Source: Taibaiella sp.
Lineage (GTDB): Bacteria > Bacteroidota > Bacteroidia > Chitinophagales > Chitinophagaceae
DNA: 38,885 bases
Assembly: GCA_021740995.1 (NCBI GenBank)
Contig: JAIOYR010000033.1
Location: 1-38,885 of the forward strand
Direction: 5' to 3'
In this document: in pieces, positions 1 to 8,462 of the stretch
Layout of the letters: the number at the start of each line of letters is the position of its first letter
How positions within the stretch are numbered: position 1 is the stretch's first letter
Program-made: the position numbers and the translations under genes
The notes under the pieces: model-generated
Seen by the model: only the letters and a program-made list of their open reading frames with translations
What the model was told of the DNA's origin: nothing
Databases searched by the model: none

Positions 1-177
1 AGCAGATACCACTTTACTGCCGGCTCCTTCAGGTCGTCTGTAGCAATTTTGTTCAAAAAACTGGCAAATCGTATTAACAATCTTTTTCGTCCTGAAGAAG
101 TGGAAGTAACGTTCAAGGTAGATGGTAAGAATATCACCTACACCTACACAGTAGTAGAACAAAAGCAGGTAGCCTGA
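1..177 (+). CDS. C-terminal end of an unrecognised protein (partial)
   Basis: Frame 1 is open from the window edge to a TGA at 175-177 and encodes the last 58 residues of a protein. The tail is basic in its first half (FKKLANRINNLFRP) and ends in a beta-rich stretch (VEVTFKVDGKNITYTYTVVE). No family is recognised. The codon pattern looks like real coding sequence and no competing frame is better. The start lies outside the window. Confidence 0.55.
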   Translation, partial: SRYHFTAGSFRSSVAILFKKLANRINNLFRPEEVEVTFKVDGKNITYTYTVVEQKQVA

Positions 178-340
178 TATTAATGGCTATTAACTCCTAG
201 TCCTGGTTTCATTATTTTGTCCTGCGCTTGTCAGAGCAGTAACCATCGCTACAGTCATCACGTTATATGTTACTGTAAATCAGGTAAAACACCTCTTTCA
301 TAAAATTTGTGTAGCTTGAACTTCAAACAGGTAGCTCAAT

Positions 341-2563
341 ATGCGCCATTTCCTGAAAAGAATCTATTATTTTTTACCTGTTCAGTTGCTGCTGCTTCAC
401 TTTCGCAGGTATCAGATGCTGCTTGCGTTTTGGGTGATACTCCTTTTAATACTAAGTGGTGATTTTGCATCTAATTTTGGTGCATCGTCTTTGTTTCTTG
501 CCCCTGAGTACCTTGGCGAAATCAGCTATCTTAGTATGTTTCTTGTAGGCTGTGCCATGTGTGTGTTTATGATGATGTGGCACATTACTACCTTTATCAT
601 ACATGCAAAACGTATTCCCTATATGGGCGCCACCAGGCATGCTTTTGTGGTCTATGTATACAACAATTCTATTATTCCTCTTGCCTTCCTTGTTTATTAT
701 TCGGTGGTTTGTATCCGGTTTCAGTGGTACGATGAGCATACATCAGTCACTAATATAATCCTGTTGCAGCTTGGTTTTTACATTGGTTTCTTTGTGATTC
801 TGCTGATATCATTTGCCTATTTTTTCAGGGTAAGCCGCGATTTTTTTAAAAATACTTTTTCCAAACTTACAGCGCCGGTTAATAACCTGAGCGGGCAGCT
901 ACCGCACGATAATTTCGACTATGAAATTGATGTGATTCCTGCCAAGTCATTTATCTCTGCCAAGTTCAAACTAGAGCACAATGATATGTTGAGCCGGCTG
1001 CAACCGCTGATGATGAAAACGGTGCTGCAACGGCATCACCGTAATGTTGTATTTGCTACGTTCATAGCTTACGTATTGCTGCTGGTGATGGGGATATTTA
1101 TAAAGAGCCCCTTAATGAGGGTGCCTGCGGGAGCCGGGTTTCTGTTGTTATTTTCCATTATCATGGGGCTGGTAGGTGCTTTCAAGTACTTTCTGAAAAG
1201 CTGGGAAGCTATTGGGTGGATAGTGTTTGTTTTATTCCTTTCCACATTGGTTCAGTACAAGGTGTTTGACCTGCGCAGCATTGCATACGGTCTTGACTAT
1301 CACAAGTCGCTGGAGCAGGTATATCATTATAAAACATTACGTAGCCTGTTCACTACAGTTCGCTACAACTCTGACAGGCGCACCGAAGAAAAAAGGTTGA
1401 ATAAGTGGAAGGCAAGGGTAGCACCTGACAGTACTAAACCGCCGCTGGTGGTCATAACAGTAAGTGGTGGCGGCTCCCGCTCGGCATACTGGACTTTTAG
1501 GGCGCTGCAGTATGCCGATAGTCTATCCGGCGGCAGGCTGTTCAATAATACCGTAATGATAACGGGTGCATCGGGCGGGATGATAGGTGCTGCATATTGG
1601 CGCAATATACATGCGGCACACGAGCGTGGGCTTCTGCTCAATCCCTATCTGAGTACTTATCAGGATAATATCGGCAAAGACTTGCTCAATGCTATTGTTT
1701 TTTCGTTTGCCAGCATCGACATGATATCGCCATTCAATAAAATTACTATTGCCGGTCACAGTTATACCACCGACCGTGGCTATGCAATGGAGCACGAAAT
1801 GACCCGCAATACTGATGGAATTTTGGATAAACCCATTGGCTACTTCAGCGAGCGGGAAGAAAACGGAATCATACCCCAGCTCATCATCAACGGCACTATA
1901 GTAAATGACGGTCGCAAACTGATGATTTGCAACCAGCCTGTGGCTTACCTCACACAGCCTGAATACTCGCTCAACCTGCCTGCACCACCTATAGACGCTG
2001 TAGATTTTTGCGCCTTCTTTCCGGAGCAAAACGCTAAAGAACTTAAGCTGACCTCTGCCCTGCGCATGAATGCTACTTTCCCTTATATTCTTCCGGTGGT
2101 GCGGCTCCCTTCTAATCCCCGAATGAACATAATGGATGCCGGCCTCCGTGATAACTTTGGGGTACAGGTAGCCAGCCGTTACCTGCATGTGCTGCGGGAT
2201 TGGCTAAAAAACAATACCAGTGAAACTGTATTCCTGGAGATAAGGGACACACGTGAAAATGATGTGAGCGGCAATACCGACCAGACCTCTCTGGGCAGCA
2301 TGGTTGCCGACCCGCTTTTTGTGATACAGAACAAATGGGAGGCTTTTCAGTCTTACGGATACAACTATGTCAAGGACTTTGCCCCTGCCTATGTTGATGG
2401 AAAGCTATCGTTCATTACCCTTCAGTATATACCGAAGGAATTTAAAAAAACCGCCGCCCTCAACTTCCATCTTACCCAGAAAGAAAAGGAAGACTTGTAT
2501 GAATCCATCAACCATCCTTACAATCAGGGAGAAATTAAGAAGTTGATGAAACTGTTAAAGTGA
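341..2563 (+). CDS. Patatin-like phospholipase with multi-pass membrane N-terminal domain
   Basis: A 740-aa protein. Residues about 20-310 hold several hydrophobic membrane segments. The C-terminal half is a patatin-like lipid acyl hydrolase: oxyanion-type glycine loop GGGSRS at 376-381, nucleophile motif GASGG with Ser411, and the dyad aspartate motif DAGLRDNFG with Asp599. Patatins hydrolyse acyl esters of (lyso)phospholipids with a Ser-Asp dyad, so the likely role is membrane lipid turnover at the inner membrane; the substrate is unknown. The ATG at 341 fits the membrane topology. It stands alone: 163 bp of non-coding DNA precede it, and the next gene starts 66 bp after its stop. The large membrane domain sets it apart from soluble bacterial patatins. 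Confidence 0.85.
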   Translation: MRHFLKRIYYFLPVQLLLLHFRRYQMLLAFWVILLLILSGDFASNFGASSLFLAPEYLGEISYLSMFLVGCAMCVFMMMWHITTFIIHAKRIPYMGATRHAFVVYVYNNSIIPLAFLVYYSVVCIRFQWYDEHTSVTNIILLQLGFYIGFFVILLISFAYFFRVSRDFFKNTFSKLTAPVNNLSGQLPHDNFDYEIDVIPAKSFISAKFKLEHNDMLSRLQPLMMKTVLQRHHRNVVFATFIAYVLLLVMGIFIKSPLMRVPAGAGFLLLFSIIMGLVGAFKYFLKSWEAIGWIVFVLFLSTLVQYKVFDLRSIAYGLDYHKSLEQVYHYKTLRSLFTTVRYNSDRRTEEKRLNKWKARVAPDSTKPPLVVITVSGGGSRSAYWTFRALQYADSLSGGRLFNNTVMITGASGGMIGAAYWRNIHAAHERGLLLNPYLSTYQDNIGKDLLNAIVFSFASIDMISPFNKITIAGHSYTTDRGYAMEHEMTRNTDGILDKPIGYFSEREENGIIPQLIINGTIVNDGRKLMICNQPVAYLTQPEYSLNLPAPPIDAVDFCAFFPEQNAKELKLTSALRMNATFPYILPVVRLPSNPRMNIMDAGLRDNFGVQVASRYLHVLRDWLKNNTSETVFLEIRDTRENDVSGNTDQTSLGSMVADPLFVIQNKWEAFQSYGYNYVKDFAPAYVDGKLSFITLQYIPKEFKKTAALNFHLTQKEKEDLYESINHPYNQGEIKKLMKLLK

Positions 2564-2596
2564 CCTCGCGGCAGGGGCAATAACATTTATAATAAG

Positions 2597-2625
2597 TTGT
2601 ATAAGCCAAATAAGTGCTATATTTG
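2597..2625 (+). promoter_or_regulatory. Bacteroidota-type promoter for the Cys-rich exported protein
   Basis: TTG at 2597-2599 is followed, after 18 bp, by TATATTTG at 2618-2625, an exact match to the Bacteroidota -7 consensus TAnnTTTG. The GTG start at 2630 lies only 4 nt downstream, implying a leaderless or nearly leaderless transcript. It also argues against the upstream TTG as the start codon, since that TTG is the -33 element. Confidence 0.55.
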
Positions 2626-2629
2626 TTCT

Positions 2630-2971
2630 GTGAAATTTCTGTGCACCTTATTGGCTTTTTTGGTACTGACACTGTCAGTACAGCCGGTATGTGCCGATGT
2701 TTCATCGTCTAATGCCTGTTGCAGCAGTGTTGCCTGCAATGAGGATGCCGGTCAGCAAGAGTCTACCGGGAGTCATGATGATGAATGTAACAGTGTGTGC
2801 AATCCATTTCATGAGTGTGGCTGTTGCGCATTTTGTATTGTTATACCCCATCAATTGTCATTTGTGCCTACCTATGTAGCACCTGTTATATTGGTCAACT
2901 GGGGTGTACTGTCTGAAGATGTGGCAGACGAGCCCGTTTCAGGTTTCTGGCAACCTCCCAGAGTTGCTTAA
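2630..2971 (+). CDS. Small Cys-rich exported protein, DUF6660-like
   Basis: 113 aa from the GTG at 2630. The N-terminus (KFLCTLLAFLVLTLSVQPVCAD) is a clear signal peptide. The frame is open upstream to a TTG at 2597, but that TTG fits a promoter element better. The mature part is rich in cysteine (CCSSVAC, ECGCCAFC) and acidic/His residues, then ends PVSGFWQPPR. Short exported proteins of this layout are commonly found before metal-related TonB receptors in Bacteroidota; the DUF6660 name is from memory and unchecked. The cysteines and the two downstream genes suggest periplasmic or outer-membrane metal handling, probably copper. This is an inference. Confidence 0.6.
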   Translation: MKFLCTLLAFLVLTLSVQPVCADVSSSNACCSSVACNEDAGQQESTGSHDDECNSVCNPFHECGCCAFCIVIPHQLSFVPTYVAPVILVNWGVLSEDVADEPVSGFWQPPRVA

Positions 2972-2997
2972 TTCCAATCAATTTACTGTAAGTCTAC

Positions 2998-3021
2998 AGT
3001 GCTGCACCTTGCTGTAGCACT
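2998..3021 (+). terminator. Hairpin between the Cys-rich gene and the HMA-like gene
   Basis: AGTGCTGCA (2998-3006) and TGTAGCACT (3013-3021) form a 9-bp stem with one G-U pair and a 6-nt loop. An AT-rich tract (ATCATTTATTATT) follows. This could be a weak terminator or an attenuator that sets the ratio of the first gene to the HMA/TonB pair. There is no clean T-run, so confidence is limited. Confidence 0.4.
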
Positions 3022-3120
3022 ATCATTTATTATTACATCATCCATATTCTGCTGGTGTTCACTTATGTTGCTGTGGTTTCATCCGCAACATCGCCTGGCA
3101 ACTATAAAAAACTCATAAAA

Positions 3121-3480
3121 ATGAAAAACCTGATTACATATATAATCATAGTAGTAGCTGCTGCATTTTATACACAGAAAGCAGCTGCACAAACAAGCAT
3201 AGACAGTATAAAAAAGGTGCAGATAAAGGTCAAAAACCTGCATTGCAATAACGACATGCCTACCATTAAAAAGAGGTTGATTAACCAGGATGGGATAGAC
3301 GAAGTAACTTTTACAGACATCAGCTCCGGGACTTCTGTGTTTACAGTTACTTATCATTCTTCCATCACTAATCAGGAGCTTATAGAAAAAAACATAGAGT
3401 CTACACCCGGCTGCGACAACAAAGACGAAACACCCTACAAGGTGAAGAGGGAAAACACACGTAAAAAAGACAGACTATGA
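3121..3480 (+). CDS. Exported HMA-like (heavy-metal-associated fold) protein
   Basis: 119 aa starting at the ATG at 3121. The frame extends upstream to a GTG at 3055, but only the 3121 start gives a proper signal peptide (MKNLITYIIIVVAAAFYTQKAAAQ). The mature part reads like an HMA ferredoxin-like fold: strand VQIKVKNLHC, helix MPTIKKRLINQDGI, strand DEVTFTD, strand SVFTVTYH, helix TNQELIEKNIES. The usual metal loop CxxC is reduced to one cysteine (HCNND, Cys42), with a second Cys near the end (TPGCDN). The stop overlaps the start of the TonB receptor (ATGA at 3477-3480), so the two are translationally coupled. Probable periplasmic metal carrier or sensor working with the receptor; the metal is inferred to be copper. 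Confidence 0.72.
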   Translation: MKNLITYIIIVVAAAFYTQKAAAQTSIDSIKKVQIKVKNLHCNNDMPTIKKRLINQDGIDEVTFTDISSGTSVFTVTYHSSITNQELIEKNIESTPGCDNKDETPYKVKRENTRKKDRL

Positions 3481-5717
3481 GGCTATCCATTATAGCCTGC
3501 CTGTTTTTCCTTTCCCTGCCGGTTTTTGCGCAAAGCGTAAAAGGGAAATTGTTTGGAGAAGCAGGTGCCGGCAAGGAGATATTGCCCGGCGGCACTGTGC
3601 GCTGGATAGGCACTGAAACGGCTGCCTTTGCCAATGAGAATGGCGTGTTTGAGCTGCCGCTGGCGGGTATTACAGACAGGCGCATTATTGCTACTAATAT
3701 GGGATTTATAGCCGACACCATAGTGGTGGGCGACAAAACATACATAAGCATAGTGCTGCGCAAGAACGAGAAAGAACTGGGCACAGTCACCATCACCGAC
3801 AAAAGCGGTGCATACATATCGAGCCTGAGTGTAGGGCAAACAGAGATTATCAACCAGCGGGAACTGTCTAAGGCAGCCTGTTGCGATCTGGCAGGGTGTT
3901 TTGGTACACAGGCATCGGTGCAGCCACAGACCACTAATGTGGTGACCAATGCACAGGAACTGCGGATACTGGGGCTGTCGGGTGTATACAATCAGGTGTT
4001 GTTTGACGGTATGCCTATGGTGCAGGGCCTGAGCTACACTTATGGTATCAGTACCTATCCGGGCACGGTGGTCAATAATATTTATGTCTCAAAGGGCACC
4101 ACCTCTGTCTTGCAAGGCTATGAGAGCATCAGCGGACAGATAAATCTGGAGAGCCGGCAGCCCGATAATACAGATAGATTGCTGCTCAATGGATACATAA
4201 ACAGCTTTGGCGAAAAGCATTTGAATACCAACCTATCGCAGGCATTGGGCAAAAACAAAAAGTGGCATTCATTGCTGGCAATTCACATGGTGCAACCTGC
4301 TGGAAAAGTTGATGGTAATAAAGATGGATTTATGGACCTGCCGTTGCTCACACGCTACATGGCTTTCAACAAATGGAAGTATGGCAACGATAGAGAAAAG
4401 GGCTTCTCTATGCAGGTGGGACTGCGGGTAGTGAATGAAAGAAGAATAGGCGGACAAACAGGATATGGTCCGGAATCGGAGGAAGGCAATACTGCAGTAT
4501 ACGGACAGTGTGTACACTACACTCAGCCCGAAGCGTATGTAAAGACAGCCTATCGTATCAATGATGACCACGCTGTGGTTTTGACTGCGTCGGGTTTTCT
4601 TCACGACCAGCGTTCATGGTTTGGCACTACCGGCTATGTGGCTAAGCAAACAAGCGGATATATGAACCTGCAACATGAGTGGTTGTGGCGCGATAAACAC
4701 CTGCTTAAGTACGGTATCAGCTACCGCTATCTGGATGTGAATGAGACTATACGGTTTACAGATACCACGTTGCTCAGAACCTTTGCAGGCAACTACTATA
4801 CGAAGCTGCGCGTGCCGGGTGTCTTTGCAGAGAATACATTTCACTGGTACGACGACAAAGTCATTATGATAAATGGCGCAAGACTAGATAATCACCAGCG
4901 CTGGGGTACTTACTTCACCCCACGCTCTATGCTGAAGTATGCCATCAACAGTAAGCATACACTACGGGCATCGGCAGGTACCGGTTGGCGGCAGGTCAAT
5001 CTGTTTAGCGAGCAGATAAACCTGCTGGTGAGCTCGCGTGATATAGTGTTTGCAGAAACCCTGAAACCCGAGGCTGCATTTAACTGGGGGCTTAGTCATA
5101 CCTACCGCTTCACCGCTGGCAAAACCACAGGTACGCTGAGCGGAGATTTCTACAGCACCCATTTCACCAATCAGTTTTTCCCTGATTATGATGCTGACCC
5201 CCGAAAGGCAATCATTAGAAATTTTGAGGGCACTTCCCGGTCAAACGGGCTGCAGCTCGAGGCTTCCTTTGTGTTCTTCAAACAGCTGGAATTCAGAACA
5301 GCCTACAATTATCTGGATGTGTATAGGATAGAAAACGGCACTAAAAATAGTATCCCTTTTAATCCTGTAAACCGTGCTATGACCGCACTTTCTTACCGCA
5401 CCAAGGACAATAAGTGGCAGGCCGATGTAAACACGCATTGGTTCGACAGGATGCGCCTGCCTGATACCCGCAGCAATCCGGCGCCCTATCAGCGACCGTT
5501 GTATTCTGTGCCCTATATTACCTACAATGTACAGGGAACATTCAGGTGGAAAACACTGGAGATATATGCCGGTTGCGAAAACCTAACCAACTACCGCCAG
5601 CCAAATCCTATCATCAGTGCCGAAAATCCTTTTGGTCCCTACTTCGACCTCTCGTCAGTATGGGGGCCCGTAAGAGGCCGGGAGCTGTACTTGGGTGTGC
5701 GCTATGCTATTAAGTAA
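3477..5717 (+). CDS. TonB-dependent outer-membrane receptor, metal (copper) type
   Basis: 746 aa. A signal peptide ends around residue 19 (PVFAQ). A carboxypeptidase-like regulatory domain follows (about 22-100; VKGKLFG...GGTVRWIGTETAAFANENGVFEL), then the plug (about 110-230; RILGLSGVYNQVLFDGMPMVQG, GYESISGQINLE) and a 22-strand-type barrel ending in GVRYAIK with hydrophobic terminal residues. The plug carries a cysteine motif ACCDLAGC (Cys135, Cys136, Cys141); a similar KAACC motif recurs in Bacteroidota receptors linked to HMA proteins. It imports a metal or metal complex using TonB/ExbBD energy. The substrate is inferred from the cysteines and neighbours, not shown. It is the last gene of the cluster starting at 2630 and overlaps the HMA-like gene by 4 bp. 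Confidence 0.85.
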   Translation: MRLSIIACLFFLSLPVFAQSVKGKLFGEAGAGKEILPGGTVRWIGTETAAFANENGVFELPLAGITDRRIIATNMGFIADTIVVGDKTYISIVLRKNEKELGTVTITDKSGAYISSLSVGQTEIINQRELSKAACCDLAGCFGTQASVQPQTTNVVTNAQELRILGLSGVYNQVLFDGMPMVQGLSYTYGISTYPGTVVNNIYVSKGTTSVLQGYESISGQINLESRQPDNTDRLLLNGYINSFGEKHLNTNLSQALGKNKKWHSLLAIHMVQPAGKVDGNKDGFMDLPLLTRYMAFNKWKYGNDREKGFSMQVGLRVVNERRIGGQTGYGPESEEGNTAVYGQCVHYTQPEAYVKTAYRINDDHAVVLTASGFLHDQRSWFGTTGYVAKQTSGYMNLQHEWLWRDKHLLKYGISYRYLDVNETIRFTDTTLLRTFAGNYYTKLRVPGVFAENTFHWYDDKVIMINGARLDNHQRWGTYFTPRSMLKYAINSKHTLRASAGTGWRQVNLFSEQINLLVSSRDIVFAETLKPEAAFNWGLSHTYRFTAGKTTGTLSGDFYSTHFTNQFFPDYDADPRKAIIRNFEGTSRSNGLQLEASFVFFKQLEFRTAYNYLDVYRIENGTKNSIPFNPVNRAMTALSYRTKDNKWQADVNTHWFDRMRLPDTRSNPAPYQRPLYSVPYITYNVQGTFRWKTLEIYAGCENLTNYRQPNPIISAENPFGPYFDLSSVWGPVRGRELYLGVRYAIK

Positions 5718-5791
5718 GGATGCGATGTTGGCTAAGACTAAGTAGACCTGACAATCATTATTGCGAAGTGCTAAAAATTACTGAAAGCCTC

Positions 5792-5819
5792 CCAATGCGC
5801 GTTACATAATGCGCATTGG
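5792..5819. promoter_or_regulatory. 28-bp near-perfect palindrome, probable operator of the aro gene
   Basis: CCAATGCGCGTT (5792-5803) and AATGCGCATTGG (5808-5819) are inverted repeats of 12 bp with one mismatch (a G-U pair if transcribed) around the centre ACAT. The outer 9 bp are perfect. No T-run follows, so a terminator for the TonB gene is unlikely. The palindrome ends 3 bp before the -7 box at 5823 and covers the position of the -33 element, as expected of a repressor operator. Confidence 0.6.
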
Positions 5820-5822
5820 TAT

Positions 5823-5830
5823 TACCTTTG
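5823..5830 (+). promoter_or_regulatory. -7 promoter box of the DAHP synthase gene
   Basis: TACCTTTG matches TAnnTTTG exactly. The ATG start at 5835 is 4 nt downstream, so the transcript should have almost no leader. The 28-bp palindrome lies directly upstream. Confidence 0.55.
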
Positions 5831-5834
5831 CCAT

Positions 5835-6911
5835 ATGTCCTATTTCAAAACAGCCAGACCATATATTGTAGCCGGACCATGTAGTGCAGAGACCAGAGAG
5901 CAGGTGCTGAATATGGCTGCCACGCTTGCCGGTATGAATGTGCACCTGATGCGCGCAGGTGTGTGGAAACCACGCACCAGGCCGGGTTCGTTTGAGGGCA
6001 ATGGTGCTGTAGCACTGGCATGGCTACAGGAGGCTAAAGAACTATACAAGCTACCTGTAACTACCGAAGTTGCAGAACCGGAGCATGTGGAGCTGGCACT
6101 GAAACATGGCATAGATGTGCTGTGGATAGGGGCTCGTACAGTAGTAAACCCCTTTCAGGTGCAGCGCCTTGCCGATGCACTTAAAGGTGTAGACATACCT
6201 GTAATGGTAAAAAACCCCGTAAACCCCGATGTGAACCTGTGGCAGGGCGCGATAGAGCGTTTTGAGCAGGCAGGTATAACGAGTGTTGCCGCCATTCACC
6301 GTGGTTTTTCGGGCTATACAGCTGCTGCCGGCTACCGCAATCAGCCCAACTGGCCCATCCCTATAGAGCTGAAAAGACGCAAGCCACAGCTCACCATGAT
6401 ATGCGACCCCAGCCACATTACCGGCAGCCGGGATAGGATAGGGGAGGTGGCACAAAAGGCAATGGACATGCACTTTGACGGACTGATGATAGAAACCCAC
6501 CATCAACCCGACGAGGCATGGAGCGACGCAGCACAGCAGGTTACACCGGCACAGCTACAGCAGATACTAAGTGGGCTTGTAGTGCGGCAGGAGCATACAC
6601 ACGATATGAGTGGGCAGGAGCAACTGGAATACCTGCGCCAGCTGATGGACAGTACAGATGCGGAGATAATAGACCTGGTGGCACGCCGCATGGAGCTGAG
6701 CGGGCAAATGGGTGCAGTAAAAAAACTCTGCAATATGACCGCCTACCAGCCGGCACGCTGGCGTGAGATAGTAGAAACCCGCAGCGACAGGGGCAGTATT
6801 CACGGATTGACCAGAGAATTCATCGTGGAGCTGTATGAAAAAATTCACCACGAAAGCATAAGGATACAATTATCTGTACTGGAAGAAGCAGCTAAAGAGC
6901 TGAAAAAGTAA
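5835..6911 (+). CDS. Bifunctional 3-deoxy-7-phosphoheptulonate synthase / chorismate mutase (type II)
   Basis: 358 aa. Residues 1 to about 245 are a DAHP synthase of the KDO8P-like class: PYIVAGPCSAET, RAGVWKPRTRPGSFEG, VMVKNPVNPDVNLW, CDPSHITGSRD and IETHHQPDEAWSDA. It condenses phosphoenolpyruvate and erythrose 4-phosphate, the first step of the shikimate pathway. Residues about 262-350 are an AroQ-type chorismate mutase (LRQLMDSTDAEIIDLVARRMELSGQMGAVKK), which converts chorismate to prephenate. The mutase is at the C-terminus, as known in Bacteroidota, rather than at the N-terminus as in Bacillus. The mutase domain often serves as the feedback sensor in such fusions. A single-gene unit with its own promoter and operator-like palindrome. 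Confidence 0.93.
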   Translation: MSYFKTARPYIVAGPCSAETREQVLNMAATLAGMNVHLMRAGVWKPRTRPGSFEGNGAVALAWLQEAKELYKLPVTTEVAEPEHVELALKHGIDVLWIGARTVVNPFQVQRLADALKGVDIPVMVKNPVNPDVNLWQGAIERFEQAGITSVAAIHRGFSGYTAAAGYRNQPNWPIPIELKRRKPQLTMICDPSHITGSRDRIGEVAQKAMDMHFDGLMIETHHQPDEAWSDAAQQVTPAQLQQILSGLVVRQEHTHDMSGQEQLEYLRQLMDSTDAEIIDLVARRMELSGQMGAVKKLCNMTAYQPARWREIVETRSDRGSIHGLTREFIVELYEKIHHESIRIQLSVLEEAAKELKK

Positions 6912-7032
6912 GACACCGGCAGTTATAATGCTGCCTGAAAAGACTAACAATTGGCAATCAAAAGCAAATTTTTTCTGCAAGTGTGCCTAGTTGAGCTATA
7001 AGGCACTAAATTTACCCACAAAAGAATAAGTA

Positions 7033-7827
7033 TTGGCCCTCAAACAACACTTGGACGACAAAGTCCGCTTCGACCAGCAGGTGGACAATTCATTGTCTTA
7101 TGTACTGCCTTTTATAGAGACTACACAACCGCTTACACCGGCTACTACTGTGTTTGAGGTAGGTACGGCCGAGGGAGGTGTGTTGTTGCCATTCATAGAG
7201 CGGGGCTGCAGGTGCGTGGGGGTAGACCTCGCTCAGGAGCGCATAGACCTTGCTAAAGGGTTTCTGCACAAAGAGGTTGCCGCAGGTATGGTAGAGCTAC
7301 TCTGCCAGAATATTTATGATGCTGATTTTCTTGCTCGTTTCAGGGGCAAGTTCGATATCATTATTCTCAAAGACGTAATAGAGCACGTGCCGGAGCAGGA
7401 GAAATTTGTTCCCTACCTCAAGAATTTTCTGAAGCCCGGCGGACAGATATTTTTTGGTTTTCCACCTTGGTATATGCCATTTGGCGGACACCAGCAGGTA
7501 TGCCGCAAAAAGTGGGCAAGTGTACTGCCCTGGTATCATATTTTACCCCGCCCAATATACGGAGCTATGCTGAAACTCGCCGGTGAGCATGAGCTGGTAA
7601 TAAAGGAGCTGATGGAAATAAAGGATACCCAAATTACCATAGAGCGTTTTGAGCGAATAGTGAAGGATAGTGGTCTTAAGGTAAAAAACAAAGCACATTA
7701 CCTTATCAATCCCATATACAAGTATAAGTTCGGCCTCACACCCCGCAAGCAAACCCCACTATTGTCCTGGATTCCATTCTTCCGAAATTTCGTTACTACT
7801 TGTGTATATTATACGGTGGGGGTGTAG
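7033..7827 (+). CDS. Class I SAM-dependent methyltransferase
   Basis: 264 aa. An in-frame TAA sits at 7027-7029, so the first usable start is the TTG at 7033; there is no nearby ATG. Motif I is VFEVGTAEGGVLLPF (about 40-54), followed by the acidic strand end GVDLAQERIDLAK, then LLCQNIYDADF and IIILKDVIEHVPEQEKF, with LKPGGQIFFGFPPWYMPFGGH as the post-motif strand. This is a Rossmann-fold methyltransferase resembling UbiE/polyketide-type enzymes. The C-terminal 100 residues are basic and hydrophobic. The substrate cannot be told from sequence or neighbours. It converges on the M15 peptidase gene, 26 bp away. Confidence 0.8.
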   Translation: MALKQHLDDKVRFDQQVDNSLSYVLPFIETTQPLTPATTVFEVGTAEGGVLLPFIERGCRCVGVDLAQERIDLAKGFLHKEVAAGMVELLCQNIYDADFLARFRGKFDIIILKDVIEHVPEQEKFVPYLKNFLKPGGQIFFGFPPWYMPFGGHQQVCRKKWASVLPWYHILPRPIYGAMLKLAGEHELVIKELMEIKDTQITIERFERIVKDSGLKVKNKAHYLINPIYKYKFGLTPRKQTPLLSWIPFFRNFVTTCVYYTVGV

Positions 7828-7853
7828 GATAGAATAATCATGACCCGGAGTTA

Positions 7854-8462
7854 CTACAGTACACCAAACTTGGCATAGAGCTTATCCCATGCTTTGAGGT
7901 TGCGTTCGGTTTCTCCGGTAGCCTCTTTTAGTGCCTTTAGCGAGCCGGGGCCGAATATGCCGTCAAGCACACCCTTATAGGTGCCGGCCTTTACCAGATA
8001 TTGTTGCCACACATACCCACTGTCTTTGATGATATTGCTTTTGAAAAATTTGTTGGTTGGTATTTCCAGGTGTGGCTGATCTTTAAAGCTACTCCAGTCG
8101 CCACCCCACTCAAGACCAAATTTTTTACCTTCCTTCACATGTTGGTATAATCGGCTGTCTCCCAGATAGGTGCTGCCGTTAAATATACCTATATCCAATG
8201 CCGTTGCCGGCAGGTTATTATGTCGCGACTGTTTCACATATCCGTCCAGGTTGGTTACTACTGCTCCGGTTTTCACCCAGGTGCCGTTTCTGAATGTTCT
8301 GCCTTGTTTGAACAACGCAAACTGGTCGGCTGGTGTGCGGTGCACCGATATTACTTTGGCAGAGTGACCGGCCGGTAATTTGGCATTGATAGCACCCATT
8401 ATAGCAGTAAGTTGCTTTGCAATATAAGGATGCAGGTATTTAGTGTCGCGCGAATAGGACAT
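7854..8462 (-). CDS. M15-family peptidoglycan peptidase, endolysin-like
   Basis: 202 aa without a signal peptide. The zinc-peptidase signature is present: SRHNNLPATALDIG (His81, Asp90) and WGGDWSSFKDQPHLEI (Asp128, His131). This is the layout of the M15 L-alanyl-D-glutamate / VanY-like peptidases of phage lysins, with the S-x-HN-x-x-P-x-x-A-x-D-I variant. Residues about 150-200 (VKAGTYKGVLDGIFGPGSLKALKEATG) look like a single peptidoglycan-binding repeat. It would cut the stem peptide of murein. The absence of an export signal is typical of a lysin used with a holin or released by lysis, so this may be a leftover prophage gene, but no other phage gene is nearby. Confidence 0.8.
   Translation of the reverse strand: MSYSRDTKYLHPYIAKQLTAIMGAINAKLPAGHSAKVISVHRTPADQFALFKQGRTFRNGTWVKTGAVVTNLDGYVKQSRHNNLPATALDIGIFNGSTYLGDSRLYQHVKEGKKFGLEWGGDWSSFKDQPHLEIPTNKFFKSNIIKDSGYVWQQYLVKAGTYKGVLDGIFGPGSLKALKEATGETERNLKAWDKLYAKFGVL

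Noticed and set aside
1523-2188. 221-aa open frame on the minus strand inside the patatin gene
   Set aside because: It is a shadow of the patatin coding sequence; the plus frame has the catalytic motifs and this one has no family features.
3401-3991. 196-aa open frame on the minus strand over the HMA/TonB junction
   Set aside because: Antisense shadow of two well-supported coupled genes; composition is Ser/Cys/Val-rich as expected of a reverse reading.
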